Assembly: GCA_024699325.1 (NCBI GenBank)
Contig: JAILPS010000029.1
Span: 1-64,000, forward strand
Direction of reading: 5' to 3'
Origin: Lachnospiraceae bacterium
Lineage (GTDB): Bacteria > Bacillota > Clostridia > Lachnospirales > Lachnospiraceae
DNA length: 64,000 bases
Made by a program: the position numbers and the translations under genes. The notes beneath the pieces were generated by a model, which was given only the letters and a program-made list of their open reading frames with translations, had not been told where the DNA came from and made no database searches. Below are positions 25,424-33,916 of this stretch, piece by piece. Numbering within the stretch: position 1 is the stretch's first letter; each line of letters starts with the position of its first letter.

Positions 25424-25918
25424 ATGGAAGACAAGACGATGAACGTGACAATCAGGGAAATTCTCCCGCAGGACAATGCGGGCGTTGAGAAGTTAATAAG
25501 AACATGTCTGATAGAGTACGGCGCCAACCACGCCGGCACCGCCTGGGCCGACCCCGACCTGGGCCGCTTCAGCGAAGTCTACGCCACCCCCGGCAACCGC
25601 TACTGGGTCGCCGTGGACGCATCAGGCCAGGTCGTGGCAGGCGTCGGCATCGGCGCGCTCGCAGGCGCACCGGGCATCTGTGAACTGCAGAAAATGTACT
25701 GCCTAAGCGCATATCGCGGCAGCGGCATCGCCCACACCCTCATGGAACAGGCCCTCGCCTACGCCGCTAAACACTACAGCAAATGTTACCTCGAAACCCT
25801 GGAAAACATGGTCCGCGCGCAGAAGTTCTACGAGCACTACGGCTTTGTCAGGATATATGAGCCCGTGGTGAAGACGGAGCATTTCGAATGTGATGTGAGG
25901 TATATTAAGGAGCTTTAG
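25424..25918 (+). CDS. GNAT-family N-acetyltransferase
   Basis: The 164-residue protein has the GNAT order: IREILPQDNAGVEKLIR at the start, ELQKMYCLSAYRGSGIAHTL as the beta4/acetyl-CoA loop, and LETLENMVRAQKFYEHYGF at the end. It probably acetylates a small molecule or a protein amine. ATG 25424 lies seven bases after GGGGAGG; the open frame to 25373 would run through the hairpin and is unlikely. It is a single gene facing a convergent membrane protein gene. Confidence 0.85.
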   Translation: MEDKTMNVTIREILPQDNAGVEKLIRTCLIEYGANHAGTAWADPDLGRFSEVYATPGNRYWVAVDASGQVVAGVGIGALAGAPGICELQKMYCLSAYRGSGIAHTLMEQALAYAAKHYSKCYLETLENMVRAQKFYEHYGFVRIYEPVVKTEHFECDVRYIKEL

Positions 25919-25929
25919 GAAGGTAGCAA

Positions 25930-25958
25930 AAGAACTCTGTCATCGCGACAGAGTTCTT
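25930..25958. terminator. Bidirectional terminator between convergent genes
   Basis: AAGAACTCTGTC and GACAGAGTTCTT form a 12-base-pair stem around ATCGC, with A-rich and T-rich flanks in both directions. Confidence 0.8.
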
Positions 25959-25963
25959 GTTTG

Positions 25964-26458
25964 TTAGTGATAATGGATAACCGTCTTATCCATGGCAAGT
26001 TCTTCTTTGGTTGCGCCCAGGTTGCCGTGTATTTTAAGAGGCAAAATGTACGGCAGCATAATAAAGAGCAGCAAAAACGGTCCCAGCATGTTAACAAAAA
26101 TAATTTTTGTTAACAAAAACCGCATTAGGAAGAATGGAAAATAAAAAATCACAACCATCATAAGCAGGTACATAATCAACGAAAACCCCTTAATACCTTC
26201 ATGTGAAAAAATAAAAAGATGGCAAAAGGTTAAAACAATAAAAAAGGCAGACCAGAAACATGCTTTACAGCAGAAAACGCCTCTCTCTGCTGATACGTTG
26301 GTGGCGTGCCATCCACAAAAAGCCATAAAGATTACGTACAGCAGTATTATCAGACCATAGAGAGAAAGCAAATACTGGTTTGTGTAAAAATTAAAGATGT
26401 ACTTAAAAAGCGGGACCACAAAATCCGTCCAGAAAAAACTCCAAAAGCCCTGATCCAT
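25964..26458 (-). CDS. Small integral membrane protein of unknown function
   Basis: The 164-residue protein has four or five strongly hydrophobic segments (about residues 28-48, 62-82, 88-112 and 118-142) and is rich in Phe, Leu and Ile. I recognise no family. The start was set at 26458 because AGAGGTGAG precedes that ATG on the minus strand; a longer frame to 26521 lacks a site. It sits at the left border of the AT-rich island and is divergent from the NERD gene. Confidence 0.55.
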   Translation of the reverse strand: MDQGFWSFFWTDFVVPLFKYIFNFYTNQYLLSLYGLIILLYVIFMAFCGWHATNVSAERGVFCCKACFWSAFFIVLTFCHLFIFSHEGIKGFSLIMYLLMMVVIFYFPFFLMRFLLTKIIFVNMLGPFLLLFIMLPYILPLKIHGNLGATKEELAMDKTVIHYH

Positions 26459-26567
26459 AAGACTCACCTCTTTTAGAATATTAATATCGTATTTAGCAAT
26501 AATTCCAATAAATAATAGCATAAAACATTTAAATTTGTAAATAAGTATTCCGTATTAATGTAAATTT

Positions 26568-26576
26568 TGTTATAAT
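26568..26576 (+). promoter_or_regulatory. Extended -10 element upstream of the NERD gene
   Basis: TGTTATAAT is a full extended -10 (TGnTATAAT), about 75 bases before the start codon. The -35 position holds TTCCGT, a poor match, as is common for extended -10 promoters. Confidence 0.5.
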
Positions 26577-26650
26577 ATGCTTGTTTATAGAGAAACTCAG
26601 CATGTTAAGAACAAAGTATACCAAAATAATAGAATTGCGAGGGCAGTATT

Positions 26651-27289
26651 ATGATGTATCCGATAATATTTGATTTATTCCGTGATATGTGGAAAAACAT
26701 ATTTAATGAGAATTTCATAGGCCGACACGGAGAGCAGCTGATATATGAGACGCTTAAGAGTATTCCACAGTTTAGGGGAAAGTCAAAAATCCTACGAAAC
26801 GTATTTATTCCGAAGAAAAACGGAGAGTATACGGAGATTGATTTTGTAGTCATCACCAACAAGGGCATATTTTCAATTGAGGCTAAAAACATACTGGGAG
26901 ACATCTACGGCGATGAGAGAGATAAGTACTGGAAGGCTGTTGTCGGAGATGAAGAGCACAGCTTTTATAATCCGATATTACAAAACGAAGGTCACATGAC
27001 AATGCTTAGAGATGTACTGGGAGGAAGAAAGTATTATCCAATTTTAGACATCGTCGTATTCTCTGAGCGGGCGCATATAGCCAGACTTGAAATGTTTTCA
27101 AAACTCATAATAGTTGCCGAAAGACCACAGCTAAAGGGCTGTGTTAAAAGGTTTTTAAAAACCTGGGATTACAGCATTGATGACGACGATATTAAGGATA
27201 TTTATAACAAACTTGAACCATTTACTCACGATGCAGGAAGGAAGAAGATGCTGCATATTGCAAATATGAACCGGGATAGAAATAAATGA
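26651..27289 (+). CDS. NERD-domain nuclease-like protein
   Basis: The NERD signature is clear: FIGRHGEQLIYETLK, ILRNVFIPKKNGEYTEIDFVV, and NKGIFSIEAKN, which contain the E, D and ExK residues of the PD-(D/E)xK fold (about residues 20-77). Such proteins are thought to process DNA and often sit in defence or mobile regions. The length of 212 residues is short, with no kinase or helicase partner domain. GAGGGCAG precedes two adjacent ATG codons. It is the first gene of the AT-rich block. Confidence 0.8.
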   Translation: MMYPIIFDLFRDMWKNIFNENFIGRHGEQLIYETLKSIPQFRGKSKILRNVFIPKKNGEYTEIDFVVITNKGIFSIEAKNILGDIYGDERDKYWKAVVGDEEHSFYNPILQNEGHMTMLRDVLGGRKYYPILDIVVFSERAHIARLEMFSKLIIVAERPQLKGCVKRFLKTWDYSIDDDDIKDIYNKLEPFTHDAGRKKMLHIANMNRDRNK

Positions 27290-27303
27290 TGGGAAGTTTG
27301 GAG

Positions 27304-27330
27304 CCCCCGCCTGAAAAGGTGGGGGATTTT
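27304..27330 (+). terminator. Terminator of the NERD gene
   Basis: CCCCCGCCT and AGGTGGGGG pair around GAAA and are followed by ATTTTT, 15 bases after the stop. Confidence 0.88.
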
Positions 27331-27346
27331 TCGTACAACAAAACAA

Positions 27347-27433
27347 TTTGGCTCATTCGAGCCAAAAATGTATTGACAAACTCCCAAATGATGCTATGAT
27401 GAATGTATCAAACATTTGGCTCAAGCTAGCCAA
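27347..27433 (+). promoter_or_regulatory. Promoter bracketed by two similar palindromes
   Basis: TTGACA (27373-27378) and TATGAT (27395-27400) with a 16-base spacer form the promoter of the methylase-like gene. A perfect palindrome TTTGGCTCATTCGAGCCAAA (27347-27366) lies just upstream. A related one, TTGGCTCAAGCTAGCCAA (27416-27433), lies in the leader just before the ribosome-binding site. Their centres are 68 bases apart. They look like paired operators for one dimeric repressor, or RNA hairpins. Confidence 0.65.
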
Positions 27434-27445
27434 GAAAGGAAGAAT

Positions 27446-29182
27446 ATGTCTAAAAAAATGGTAAAAAACTGTATTGAGGAGATTATGGGATGTTTTCACG
27501 GCGTTAGAGAGTCTGTTGAGATGAATGTTATAGTAGCTGCTTACATGCTCTATAAAACATATGACTTGAGCAAGGAGGATATACGTTCTGCTGAGCAGGC
27601 TGTGAACAGTATTAGTGGCGTAAATGAATATATTATTATGCTGCTGAAGGATCTCAAAAGTGAATGGCTTAATGATGAATTGTGGGCTGAACTTCTTGAG
27701 GTGAGAGAGAAGTTTGACAAGGAAACATTTAAGAAGGCTGTTTTATACTATGATCCTGAGTTCTGGAGTCAGAAGACTAATATTAGATGGGAGCTTTGCT
27801 GCACACCAACATCTATTGTCAAGTTGGCGAACAGGTTGCTGAATATTCAGGCAGGTGATAGGGTTGCTTACTTTAGCAACGGATTAGGTAATACTTTGCT
27901 AGCATTAGCTGATAGTAATGCCAATGCGTCTTATGTGGGCTATGAGAAGGATACCAAGAAAGCTGCAGCGTCATACATGAGAACAGAGTTGTCTGGTAAA
28001 AACATCAGCGTGAAGATTAGTGACTATATTACAGATAGTGTTGACCACGGAATATATGACCGTGTATTTAAGGAATTTCCGCTTGGAGCAAGATCCATAA
28101 CTATACACCAAAATACTCGTGAAGTGAATCTTGTTGGAACAGACGGCGAAGAGCACCTGATTAGGCACTCAGAATGGTTATACAATACAATACTATGTAA
28201 CAGCCTTAATGCTAATGGCAGAGGTGTTGCTATTATGACATTAGGAGGATTATGGAATAATCGTGATACCATGGCCAGAAGGATATTTGCTGAACAGGGC
28301 TATATAGAGAGTGTTATTCTTTTGCCAAAAGCTCTGTATATTAATACAGGAATACCTACAGCCATGGTGGTATTTGACAAGTCACATGCCGCTGGATATC
28401 GTGATATCTTGGTGGTGGATGCGTCTGATTTAGGAACTTCTGAAAGAAGACTTACGAAACTCTCAGATGAAGATATTGATGTGATAGTTGAAGCTGCTTC
28501 TGGCGAAACATCAATAAGCAGATATGTTTCTTGTGCTGAATTAGCAGATAATAATTTTGATCTATCAGCTAGCAGATATGTGGAGAGAGAAGATGGTATT
28601 CGTAATGGGGTGATGTTATATACAGTCGCCAAAAGAATAACAAGAGGAGCTGGTTTGACAGCTGGTAAGCTGGATGAATTAATAACCTCTGAACCTACCA
28701 GCTATCAATATCTCAGTCTCGTGGATATTAGCCCTGAAGGGATAATATCGAACAACCTTAAGTATATCAGTGATGTGGAACCAAGACTGCGAAGATACTG
28801 CATCAAGAACCATGATCTTATCATAGCTAAGAATAGCAAGCCGTATAAGATTGCAGTCGCGGAAGTTGCTGATGATATTGTGTTGTTGGCAAATGGAAGT
28901 GTTTTTATAATCACGCTCGATGAGACTAAGGTTAATCCATACTTTATCAAGGCATTTTTAGAGAGCCCACAAGGTCAGGCAGAACTTAACAGTATTACAA
29001 AAGGATCAATTATGCCATGTATTATTATAGAGGGGCTCCGTGACCTAATTATTCCACTGCTTCCTATGAACGAGCAGGAGGAGATTGCCATGAAGTACCA
29101 ATATGTTCAGGATGAAATCAAACTCCTAAAAAGAAAAATGGACAGAGCAATTGACAAAATAAGCCATATTTTCGAGGAATAG
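27446..29182 (+). CDS. N6-adenine methylase-like protein fused to an HsdS-type recognition domain; core motifs degenerate
   Basis: Residues about 110-330 align in outline with HsdM-type methylases: an entry helix (TPTSIVKLANRLL), a nucleotide-loop region reading AYFSNGLGNTLLAL, and a late IESVILLPKALY-TGIPTAMVVFDK segment. The SAM-loop (usually DPACGSG) and the catalytic NPPF motif are not recognisable; the expected NPPF place reads KEFPLG. Residues about 400-575 are a target-recognition domain (YLSLVDISPEGII, LIIAKNSKPYKIAV) ending in the helical repeat LLPMNEQEEIAMKYQYVQ, as in HsdS. It may bind a DNA sequence without methylating it. ATG 27446 follows AAAGGA. Confidence 0.65.
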   Translation: MSKKMVKNCIEEIMGCFHGVRESVEMNVIVAAYMLYKTYDLSKEDIRSAEQAVNSISGVNEYIIMLLKDLKSEWLNDELWAELLEVREKFDKETFKKAVLYYDPEFWSQKTNIRWELCCTPTSIVKLANRLLNIQAGDRVAYFSNGLGNTLLALADSNANASYVGYEKDTKKAAASYMRTELSGKNISVKISDYITDSVDHGIYDRVFKEFPLGARSITIHQNTREVNLVGTDGEEHLIRHSEWLYNTILCNSLNANGRGVAIMTLGGLWNNRDTMARRIFAEQGYIESVILLPKALYINTGIPTAMVVFDKSHAAGYRDILVVDASDLGTSERRLTKLSDEDIDVIVEAASGETSISRYVSCAELADNNFDLSASRYVEREDGIRNGVMLYTVAKRITRGAGLTAGKLDELITSEPTSYQYLSLVDISPEGIISNNLKYISDVEPRLRRYCIKNHDLIIAKNSKPYKIAVAEVADDIVLLANGSVFIITLDETKVNPYFIKAFLESPQGQAELNSITKGSIMPCIIIEGLRDLIIPLLPMNEQEEIAMKYQYVQDEIKLLKRKMDRAIDKISHIFEE

Positions 29183-29193
29183 GGGGTTTGTGT

Positions 29194-29727
29194 ATGCGAG
29201 ACTTAGACGAACTCATGGAGATAGAAACTGGGCTAAAAGAAATGTTTGATGATAGGCTTGAAGAGGTGCTCATCAAACTAAATAGGTCAGACAAACTGGA
29301 TGAATTCTTAGATTTGGTAGGTTTTTTTGAGGAGTATGAGCTTATTCCCAAATATCAGACCTATAAGTCTGGTAAGATAGTGGTAGTAGGGGAAAGTGAA
29401 CTCACAGAGAAGATTCTTACAGGAGTAGCCAAGGATATGGGCATCATGCGAGACAGGCTGGAATTCTGCCTGGGATACAAGGAGGCTAAAACCTACAACT
29501 ACAAGAAACTGCAATATAAGCCGGAATACTCTGCTATTCTGGTAGGTCCAATGCCTCACAGCGGCAACGCCAAGGATGATTACAGTAGCATCATAGCGGC
29601 ACTCGAACAGGAAGATGGTTACCCTCCTGTTCGCCGTATGGGAAGCAATTCTCTTAAGATAACTAAGAGCAGTTTTAGGGTAGCTCTGACAGAGTTGATT
29701 GAACAGAATGTGGTAAGCGTTTGGTAG
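29194..29727 (+). CDS. Conserved-looking partner of the methylase-like gene, function unknown
   Basis: This 177-residue protein starts 11 bases after the methylase-like stop with AGGGGG seven bases upstream of ATG 29194. The first 55 residues are acidic and helical. The middle (SGKIVVVGESELTEKILTGV and YSAILVGPMPHSGNAKDDYS) looks like a Rossmann-like or receiver-like alpha/beta fold, and the C-terminus is short and basic. I recognise no family. Its pairing with the methylase-like gene and the absence of a promoter between them suggest that they act together. Confidence 0.55.
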   Translation: MRDLDELMEIETGLKEMFDDRLEEVLIKLNRSDKLDEFLDLVGFFEEYELIPKYQTYKSGKIVVVGESELTEKILTGVAKDMGIMRDRLEFCLGYKEAKTYNYKKLQYKPEYSAILVGPMPHSGNAKDDYSSIIAALEQEDGYPPVRRMGSNSLKITKSSFRVALTELIEQNVVSVW

Positions 29728-29760
29728 TTGAGGAGTGGGAGAAAGATAGGCAAAATTTAT

Positions 29761-29814
29761 GCGTTAATAATGTCAGATTATGTTTGTTTTAGTTTGACAT
29801 TAATAACGTATAAT
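29761..29814 (+). promoter_or_regulatory. Inverted repeat and -10 element upstream of hsdS1
   Basis: GCGTTAATAATGTCA (29761-29775) and TGACATTAATAACGT (29795-29809) are inverted copies with three mismatches, centres 34 bases apart. The right arm runs into TATAAT (29809-29814). It may be an operator for the type I restriction genes. Confidence 0.5.
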
Positions 29815-29872
29815 TGTAAAATGTAAGATAATTAAAACAATATTAATTGAGATTTGTAGGGATGAAACGATT

Positions 29873-31054
29873 ATGAAATATGGGTTTAAAGAAGTTGTTT
29901 TAGATTCTAGAACAGGATTGAATCCGCGAAAAAACTTTGTTCTTGGAAATGGCAAGAACAACTATATAACCATTAAAGATATTTACGATGGAAAAATCAA
30001 CATTAGTGATAAAACAGATAAAGTTGACGATGACGCTATACAAATAATAAAAAAGCGTTCACGAATTAAAGCTGGTGATATCTTATTTGTCAGCATAGGA
30101 AGAATAGGCGAAACGGCAATTGTAGCTGAAAAAGATGATTCTTGGGATGTGAATGAATCTGTTTTTGTATTCACTGTAAATGAGAAAATTATCACACCAG
30201 AATACTTTTGTATGCTATTTCGCTCTGATACTGTTAAAGATTACATTACTGGCAATAGTTCTGGCTCGACATTTAAAAGTATAAAAATGAATCAGTTGGA
30301 GAGGATGGTATTTGATTTGCCGTCGCTCGAAGTTCAAAGGAATATCACTGCAAAACTGGAGAAAATCAATGACGTCTGTAGTTTGAGGGCTTCTCAGTTA
30401 GAATATTTTGATGAAATTATCAAAGCCCGATTTGTCGAACTCTTTGGAGACACTGTTATAAATCCAAAGGGATGGACGGAACACAGATTAGATGAGTATA
30501 TAACTTTTCTTACTTCTGGATCACGTGGTTGGGCACAGTATTTTACAGATGAAAAAAAAGAATTATTCATCACAATAAAAAATGTGAAAAACAATCATAT
30601 AACTTTAGGCGATATACAGTATGTTGATGCTCCTGAAAATAAAGAAGCAGAGAGAACAAAGGTAAAAACAGGGGATTTGCTTATCAGCATTACTGCTGAT
30701 CTGGGAAGAACAGGGGTTGTAGACGATAGCATTGCAGATAGAGGTGCATACATAAATCAGCATCTATCGCTTGTCCGATTGAATCAGGATAAAATTAATC
30801 CACTATATGTTTCATATTTTTTGGAAACTTCAGGTGGAAAAAGACAGTTTGAAAGCAAAAACCAGAATGGTGTAAAGGCGGGGCTGAATTTTGAAGCAAT
30901 CAAATCGTTGAAGATACTTGCTCCACCAATAGAGATGCAAAAGCAGTATATAGACTTTGTAGAACAAGTCGACAAATCAAAAGTTGCAGTGCAGAAGGCA
31001 CTTGATGAAACACAGTTATTATTTGACAGTTTAATGCAAGAATATTTTGGCTAA
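29873..31054 (+). CDS. hsdS: Type I restriction specificity subunit HsdS (copy 1)
   Basis: HsdS has two target-recognition domains (about residues 1-150 and 200-345), each followed by a helical spacer. The LPSLEVQRNITAKLEKIND segment ends the first, and PPIEMQKQYIDFVEQVDKS the second. The central segment KARFVELFGD and the last 32 residues are nearly identical to those of the second HsdS at 34618, while the recognition domains differ. With HsdM and HsdR it would set the methylated and cut sequence. It precedes hsdM by 12 bases. Confidence 0.9.
   Translation: MKYGFKEVVLDSRTGLNPRKNFVLGNGKNNYITIKDIYDGKINISDKTDKVDDDAIQIIKKRSRIKAGDILFVSIGRIGETAIVAEKDDSWDVNESVFVFTVNEKIITPEYFCMLFRSDTVKDYITGNSSGSTFKSIKMNQLERMVFDLPSLEVQRNITAKLEKINDVCSLRASQLEYFDEIIKARFVELFGDTVINPKGWTEHRLDEYITFLTSGSRGWAQYFTDEKKELFITIKNVKNNHITLGDIQYVDAPENKEAERTKVKTGDLLISITADLGRTGVVDDSIADRGAYINQHLSLVRLNQDKINPLYVSYFLETSGGKRQFESKNQNGVKAGLNFEAIKSLKILAPPIEMQKQYIDFVEQVDKSKVAVQKALDETQLLFDSLMQEYFG
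30960..31011 (+). repeat. 52-bp exact direct repeat, copy in hsdS1
   Basis: The tract is identical base for base to 35711-35762 in hsdS2 and in the same orientation. A second shared tract, with one mismatch in 26 bases, lies at 30422-30447 and 35182-35207. Together they flank the second recognition domain of each gene. Confidence 0.9.
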
Positions 31055-31066
31055 AGGAGATTATTC

Positions 31067-32566
31067 ATGATTACAGGAGAATTAAAAAATAAAGTGGATG
31101 CGATTTGGGATACTATTTGGACAGGCGGTATCACAAGCCCTACAACAGTTATGGAGCAGATAACATATCTTATGTTTATGAAACTGTTGGATGATAATCA
31201 GACGAAGGCAGAGGCTACAGCAAATGCTATAGGTGTCAGCCTGAAGAATAAGGTGTTTGATGAGGGAATTTGTGTTATAAGCGAGAATCCGCACGTGGAG
31301 ACTAATTATGACAATCTGCGTTGGCATATTTTCCACAACTTTGATCCTGAGACTATGTTTAACAACATACAGCAGTATGTATTTCCATTTATCAAACAGA
31401 TAGGTGGCGGTAAGGATACAGCATTTAGCCGATATATGAAGGACACTGTGTTCCTTATTCCAACTGCGAAGGTTCTGGCGAAGGTTGTAGACGGTATCGA
31501 TGATATGGACATGAATAACAAGGATATCATGGGCGATATTTACGAGTACCTTCTCGGCAAAATGGCTGCCGGTGGTGATAATGGTCAGTTTAGAACACCT
31601 AGACATATCATCAACATGATTGTTGAGCTTATGAAACCAAACCTGAAGGATAAGGTGCTAGATCCTGCTATGGGAAGCGCGGGTTTCCTGATTAGTTCTG
31701 CAGAGTATGTTGAAGACAAATATAACAAGGAATTGCTCAAGAAGGATAACGCAGAGTACTTCAAGAAGGGAATGTTTTCAGGTTTCGATACAGACCAGTC
31801 CATGCTTCGCATAGGAGCTATGAACATGATGCTTCACGGCGTAGAAGACCCTAACATCAAGTATCAGGACTCACTTTCTAGCGATAATGATGAGCGTGAC
31901 AGTTACACATTAATCATGGCAAATCCGCCGTTTAAGGGGAATGTGTTTGCTGAGGAGATATCGAAGGATATTCTTGCACTGTGTAACACCAAGAAGACAG
32001 AGCTGCTGTTTGTTTCGTTGTTTGTGAAGATGCTGGAAGTGGGCGGAAGATGTGCATCCATCGTTCCTGACGGTGTTTTGTTTGGCTCTAGTAAGGCCCA
32101 CAAGCAGATTAGACAGGAACTGATAGAGAACCAGAAGCTCATCGCTGTTATATCTATGCCTTCAGGCGTATTCAAACCATACGCGGGAGTTTCTACAGCG
32201 GTTCTGATATTCTCTAAGACTAATTCAGGTGGAACTGACAAGGTGTGGTTCTATGACATGAAGGCGGATGGCTATTCATTAGATGATAAGAGATCACCAA
32301 TCGTTCACAACGATATTCCTGATATCATAAGCCGTTTCAACAACCTGACTGAAGAGGCTAACCGCGACAGAACTGAGCAGAGCTTCATGGTTGATAAGCA
32401 GGAGATAGTGGACAATGATTATGATCTGTCCATCAACAAATACAAGAAGGTTGAATACAAGGCTGTGGAATATCCACCAACAGAGGAGATTATGGCGAAT
32501 ATCTGGAAATTGGAAGAGCAGATAAACGCTGAGATGAAGGAACTAGAGAAGTTGCTTAGCAAATAA
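31067..32566 (+). CDS. hsdM: Type I restriction-modification methylase subunit HsdM
   Basis: The N-terminal helical HsdM domain (LKNKVDAIWDTIWTGGI, LMFMKLLDD) is followed by the intact SAM-binding loop DPAMGSAGFL (near residue 199) and the catalytic NPPF (near 285). The GKMAAGGDNGQFRTPRHI segment before motif I is typical. It methylates adenine in the sequence chosen by HsdS and is required for HsdR activity. The length of 499 residues is normal. AAAGGAG precedes the ATG. It sits between the two hsdS genes and may serve both. Confidence 0.95.
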   Translation: MITGELKNKVDAIWDTIWTGGITSPTTVMEQITYLMFMKLLDDNQTKAEATANAIGVSLKNKVFDEGICVISENPHVETNYDNLRWHIFHNFDPETMFNNIQQYVFPFIKQIGGGKDTAFSRYMKDTVFLIPTAKVLAKVVDGIDDMDMNNKDIMGDIYEYLLGKMAAGGDNGQFRTPRHIINMIVELMKPNLKDKVLDPAMGSAGFLISSAEYVEDKYNKELLKKDNAEYFKKGMFSGFDTDQSMLRIGAMNMMLHGVEDPNIKYQDSLSSDNDERDSYTLIMANPPFKGNVFAEEISKDILALCNTKKTELLFVSLFVKMLEVGGRCASIVPDGVLFGSSKAHKQIRQELIENQKLIAVISMPSGVFKPYAGVSTAVLIFSKTNSGGTDKVWFYDMKADGYSLDDKRSPIVHNDIPDIISRFNNLTEEANRDRTEQSFMVDKQEIVDNDYDLSINKYKKVEYKAVEYPPTEEIMANIWKLEEQINAEMKELEKLLSK

Positions 32567-32580
32567 TACGAGGTTTATAT

Positions 32581-33843
32581 ATGGGAGATTACATTGTCGG
32601 AAGCCCTGAGTGGTTTCATAACAAAGCGAAGTCTGATTACTATATTGGAGTTAAGGACAGAGTAGAAGAAAAACGTCTTAGCTTCTACGAACAGTTTTCT
32701 CCCTCAAAACTGGCTGGTTTTAGCGGTTCAGAGCTTCTGGATAAGGTCTTTGGGGTAAATAGTGAATCCATGATGCAGATACTCATGAATAGTGAGAAGT
32801 ATAGAGAGTTTGGATCCACAGGGTATTATAAGTATCTGGGAATCATTTACTTAAGAGAAAGTGATGGTTCCTGGATCTATTGTGAGAATAACATTAACAC
32901 AAAACTAACATTGGAAGAAGCTGAATCCAGAGCAGAAGTTGTTAGAGATCAATTTCTAGAGTGTGTGAAAGAGATTGAAAACATAGGTGATTTTAACACT
33001 ATAAGAGATTACCAGACGCTAAAAAAACGCATCTCAAATGTTTTCTTCTATAAGTACGTTTGGGCTATGAAATACTATCAGATGATACGTCCGGATGTAT
33101 TTCCAGGTATGTATCATGATCACACTATTAATAGAGCATTGGAAATATTGGGGCTACAGCAGCATGCAAAGAAAGACCGTATTTTAAACGTTGGCGAGAT
33201 TTCTCTGTTTATTAAGAGATGTGACGTAAACAATATTGTGTTTAACCACATTTACTCTAAAGAGTGGGGATGGGAGGATGACTATAAAAGTAAGATTAGC
33301 GAAAATGCAAGCATTAATCGTAGTCTGAATTCTGAAGCGGTTGGTCGCAAGAATTACTGGTATTACAACGTCCCAATAGGCGTAGATGAAACGCAATCGG
33401 AGAATCTGCTTAAGGCTGCTGAAATAGAGGAAGATATTAAGAAACTAAATCTTCAGGGAGAGGATAGAGAAGCTGTTGTAAAAGCAAGAGTAAACCAAAA
33501 TGTTTTTAGAGACATATTGCTTAAGAAGTATAAGAAAAAGTGCTGTCTATGCGGTGTGTCTAGTGAGGAATTGTTAATAGCAAGCCATATAAAACCATGG
33601 GCAGACAGCGAGCCGGAAGAACGACTATCAGAGAACAATGGCTTTTTGCTGTGCCCTAACCATGATAAACTGTTTGATAAAGGATATATTTCTTTCAATG
33701 ACAACGGTAATATATTGATTTCGGAAGAATTAAACGAGACAGATAGAATGTTTATGAATGTGCATGATAAGATGCACGTTGAAGTCACTGAAGGTCATCG
33801 GAAGTATCTAGAGTATCATAGGGATAAGGTTTTTAGAGGGTAG
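32581..33843 (+). CDS. HNH endonuclease with a long N-terminal region
   Basis: Residues about 315-385 form an HNH nuclease: KKCCLCGVSSEELLIASHIK, then ENNGFLLCPNHDKLFDKGYI, with the CxxC pair, the SHI-K catalytic region and CPNHD-LFD. The preceding 310 residues are mixed alpha/beta and resemble no family I know; they could sense a ligand or bind DNA. It starts 14 bases after hsdM with CGAGG upstream and lies inside the type I locus, followed by a cyclase-like gene. It may be an accessory restriction enzyme. Confidence 0.82.
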   Translation: MGDYIVGSPEWFHNKAKSDYYIGVKDRVEEKRLSFYEQFSPSKLAGFSGSELLDKVFGVNSESMMQILMNSEKYREFGSTGYYKYLGIIYLRESDGSWIYCENNINTKLTLEEAESRAEVVRDQFLECVKEIENIGDFNTIRDYQTLKKRISNVFFYKYVWAMKYYQMIRPDVFPGMYHDHTINRALEILGLQQHAKKDRILNVGEISLFIKRCDVNNIVFNHIYSKEWGWEDDYKSKISENASINRSLNSEAVGRKNYWYYNVPIGVDETQSENLLKAAEIEEDIKKLNLQGEDREAVVKARVNQNVFRDILLKKYKKKCCLCGVSSEELLIASHIKPWADSEPEERLSENNGFLLCPNHDKLFDKGYISFNDNGNILISEELNETDRMFMNVHDKMHVEVTEGHRKYLEYHRDKVFRG

Positions 33844-33916
33844 AAGTATTGAATTGTTTTAACTGAAAATATTTTATTTTATATACAAATCATAATATCA
33901 AGTAGAGGTGGACTGG

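Noticed and set aside
27446..29182. Ordinary active Type IIG or HsdM methylase
   Set aside because: The SAM-loop and NPPF motifs could not be found at the expected places, unlike the clear motifs in hsdM at 31067.
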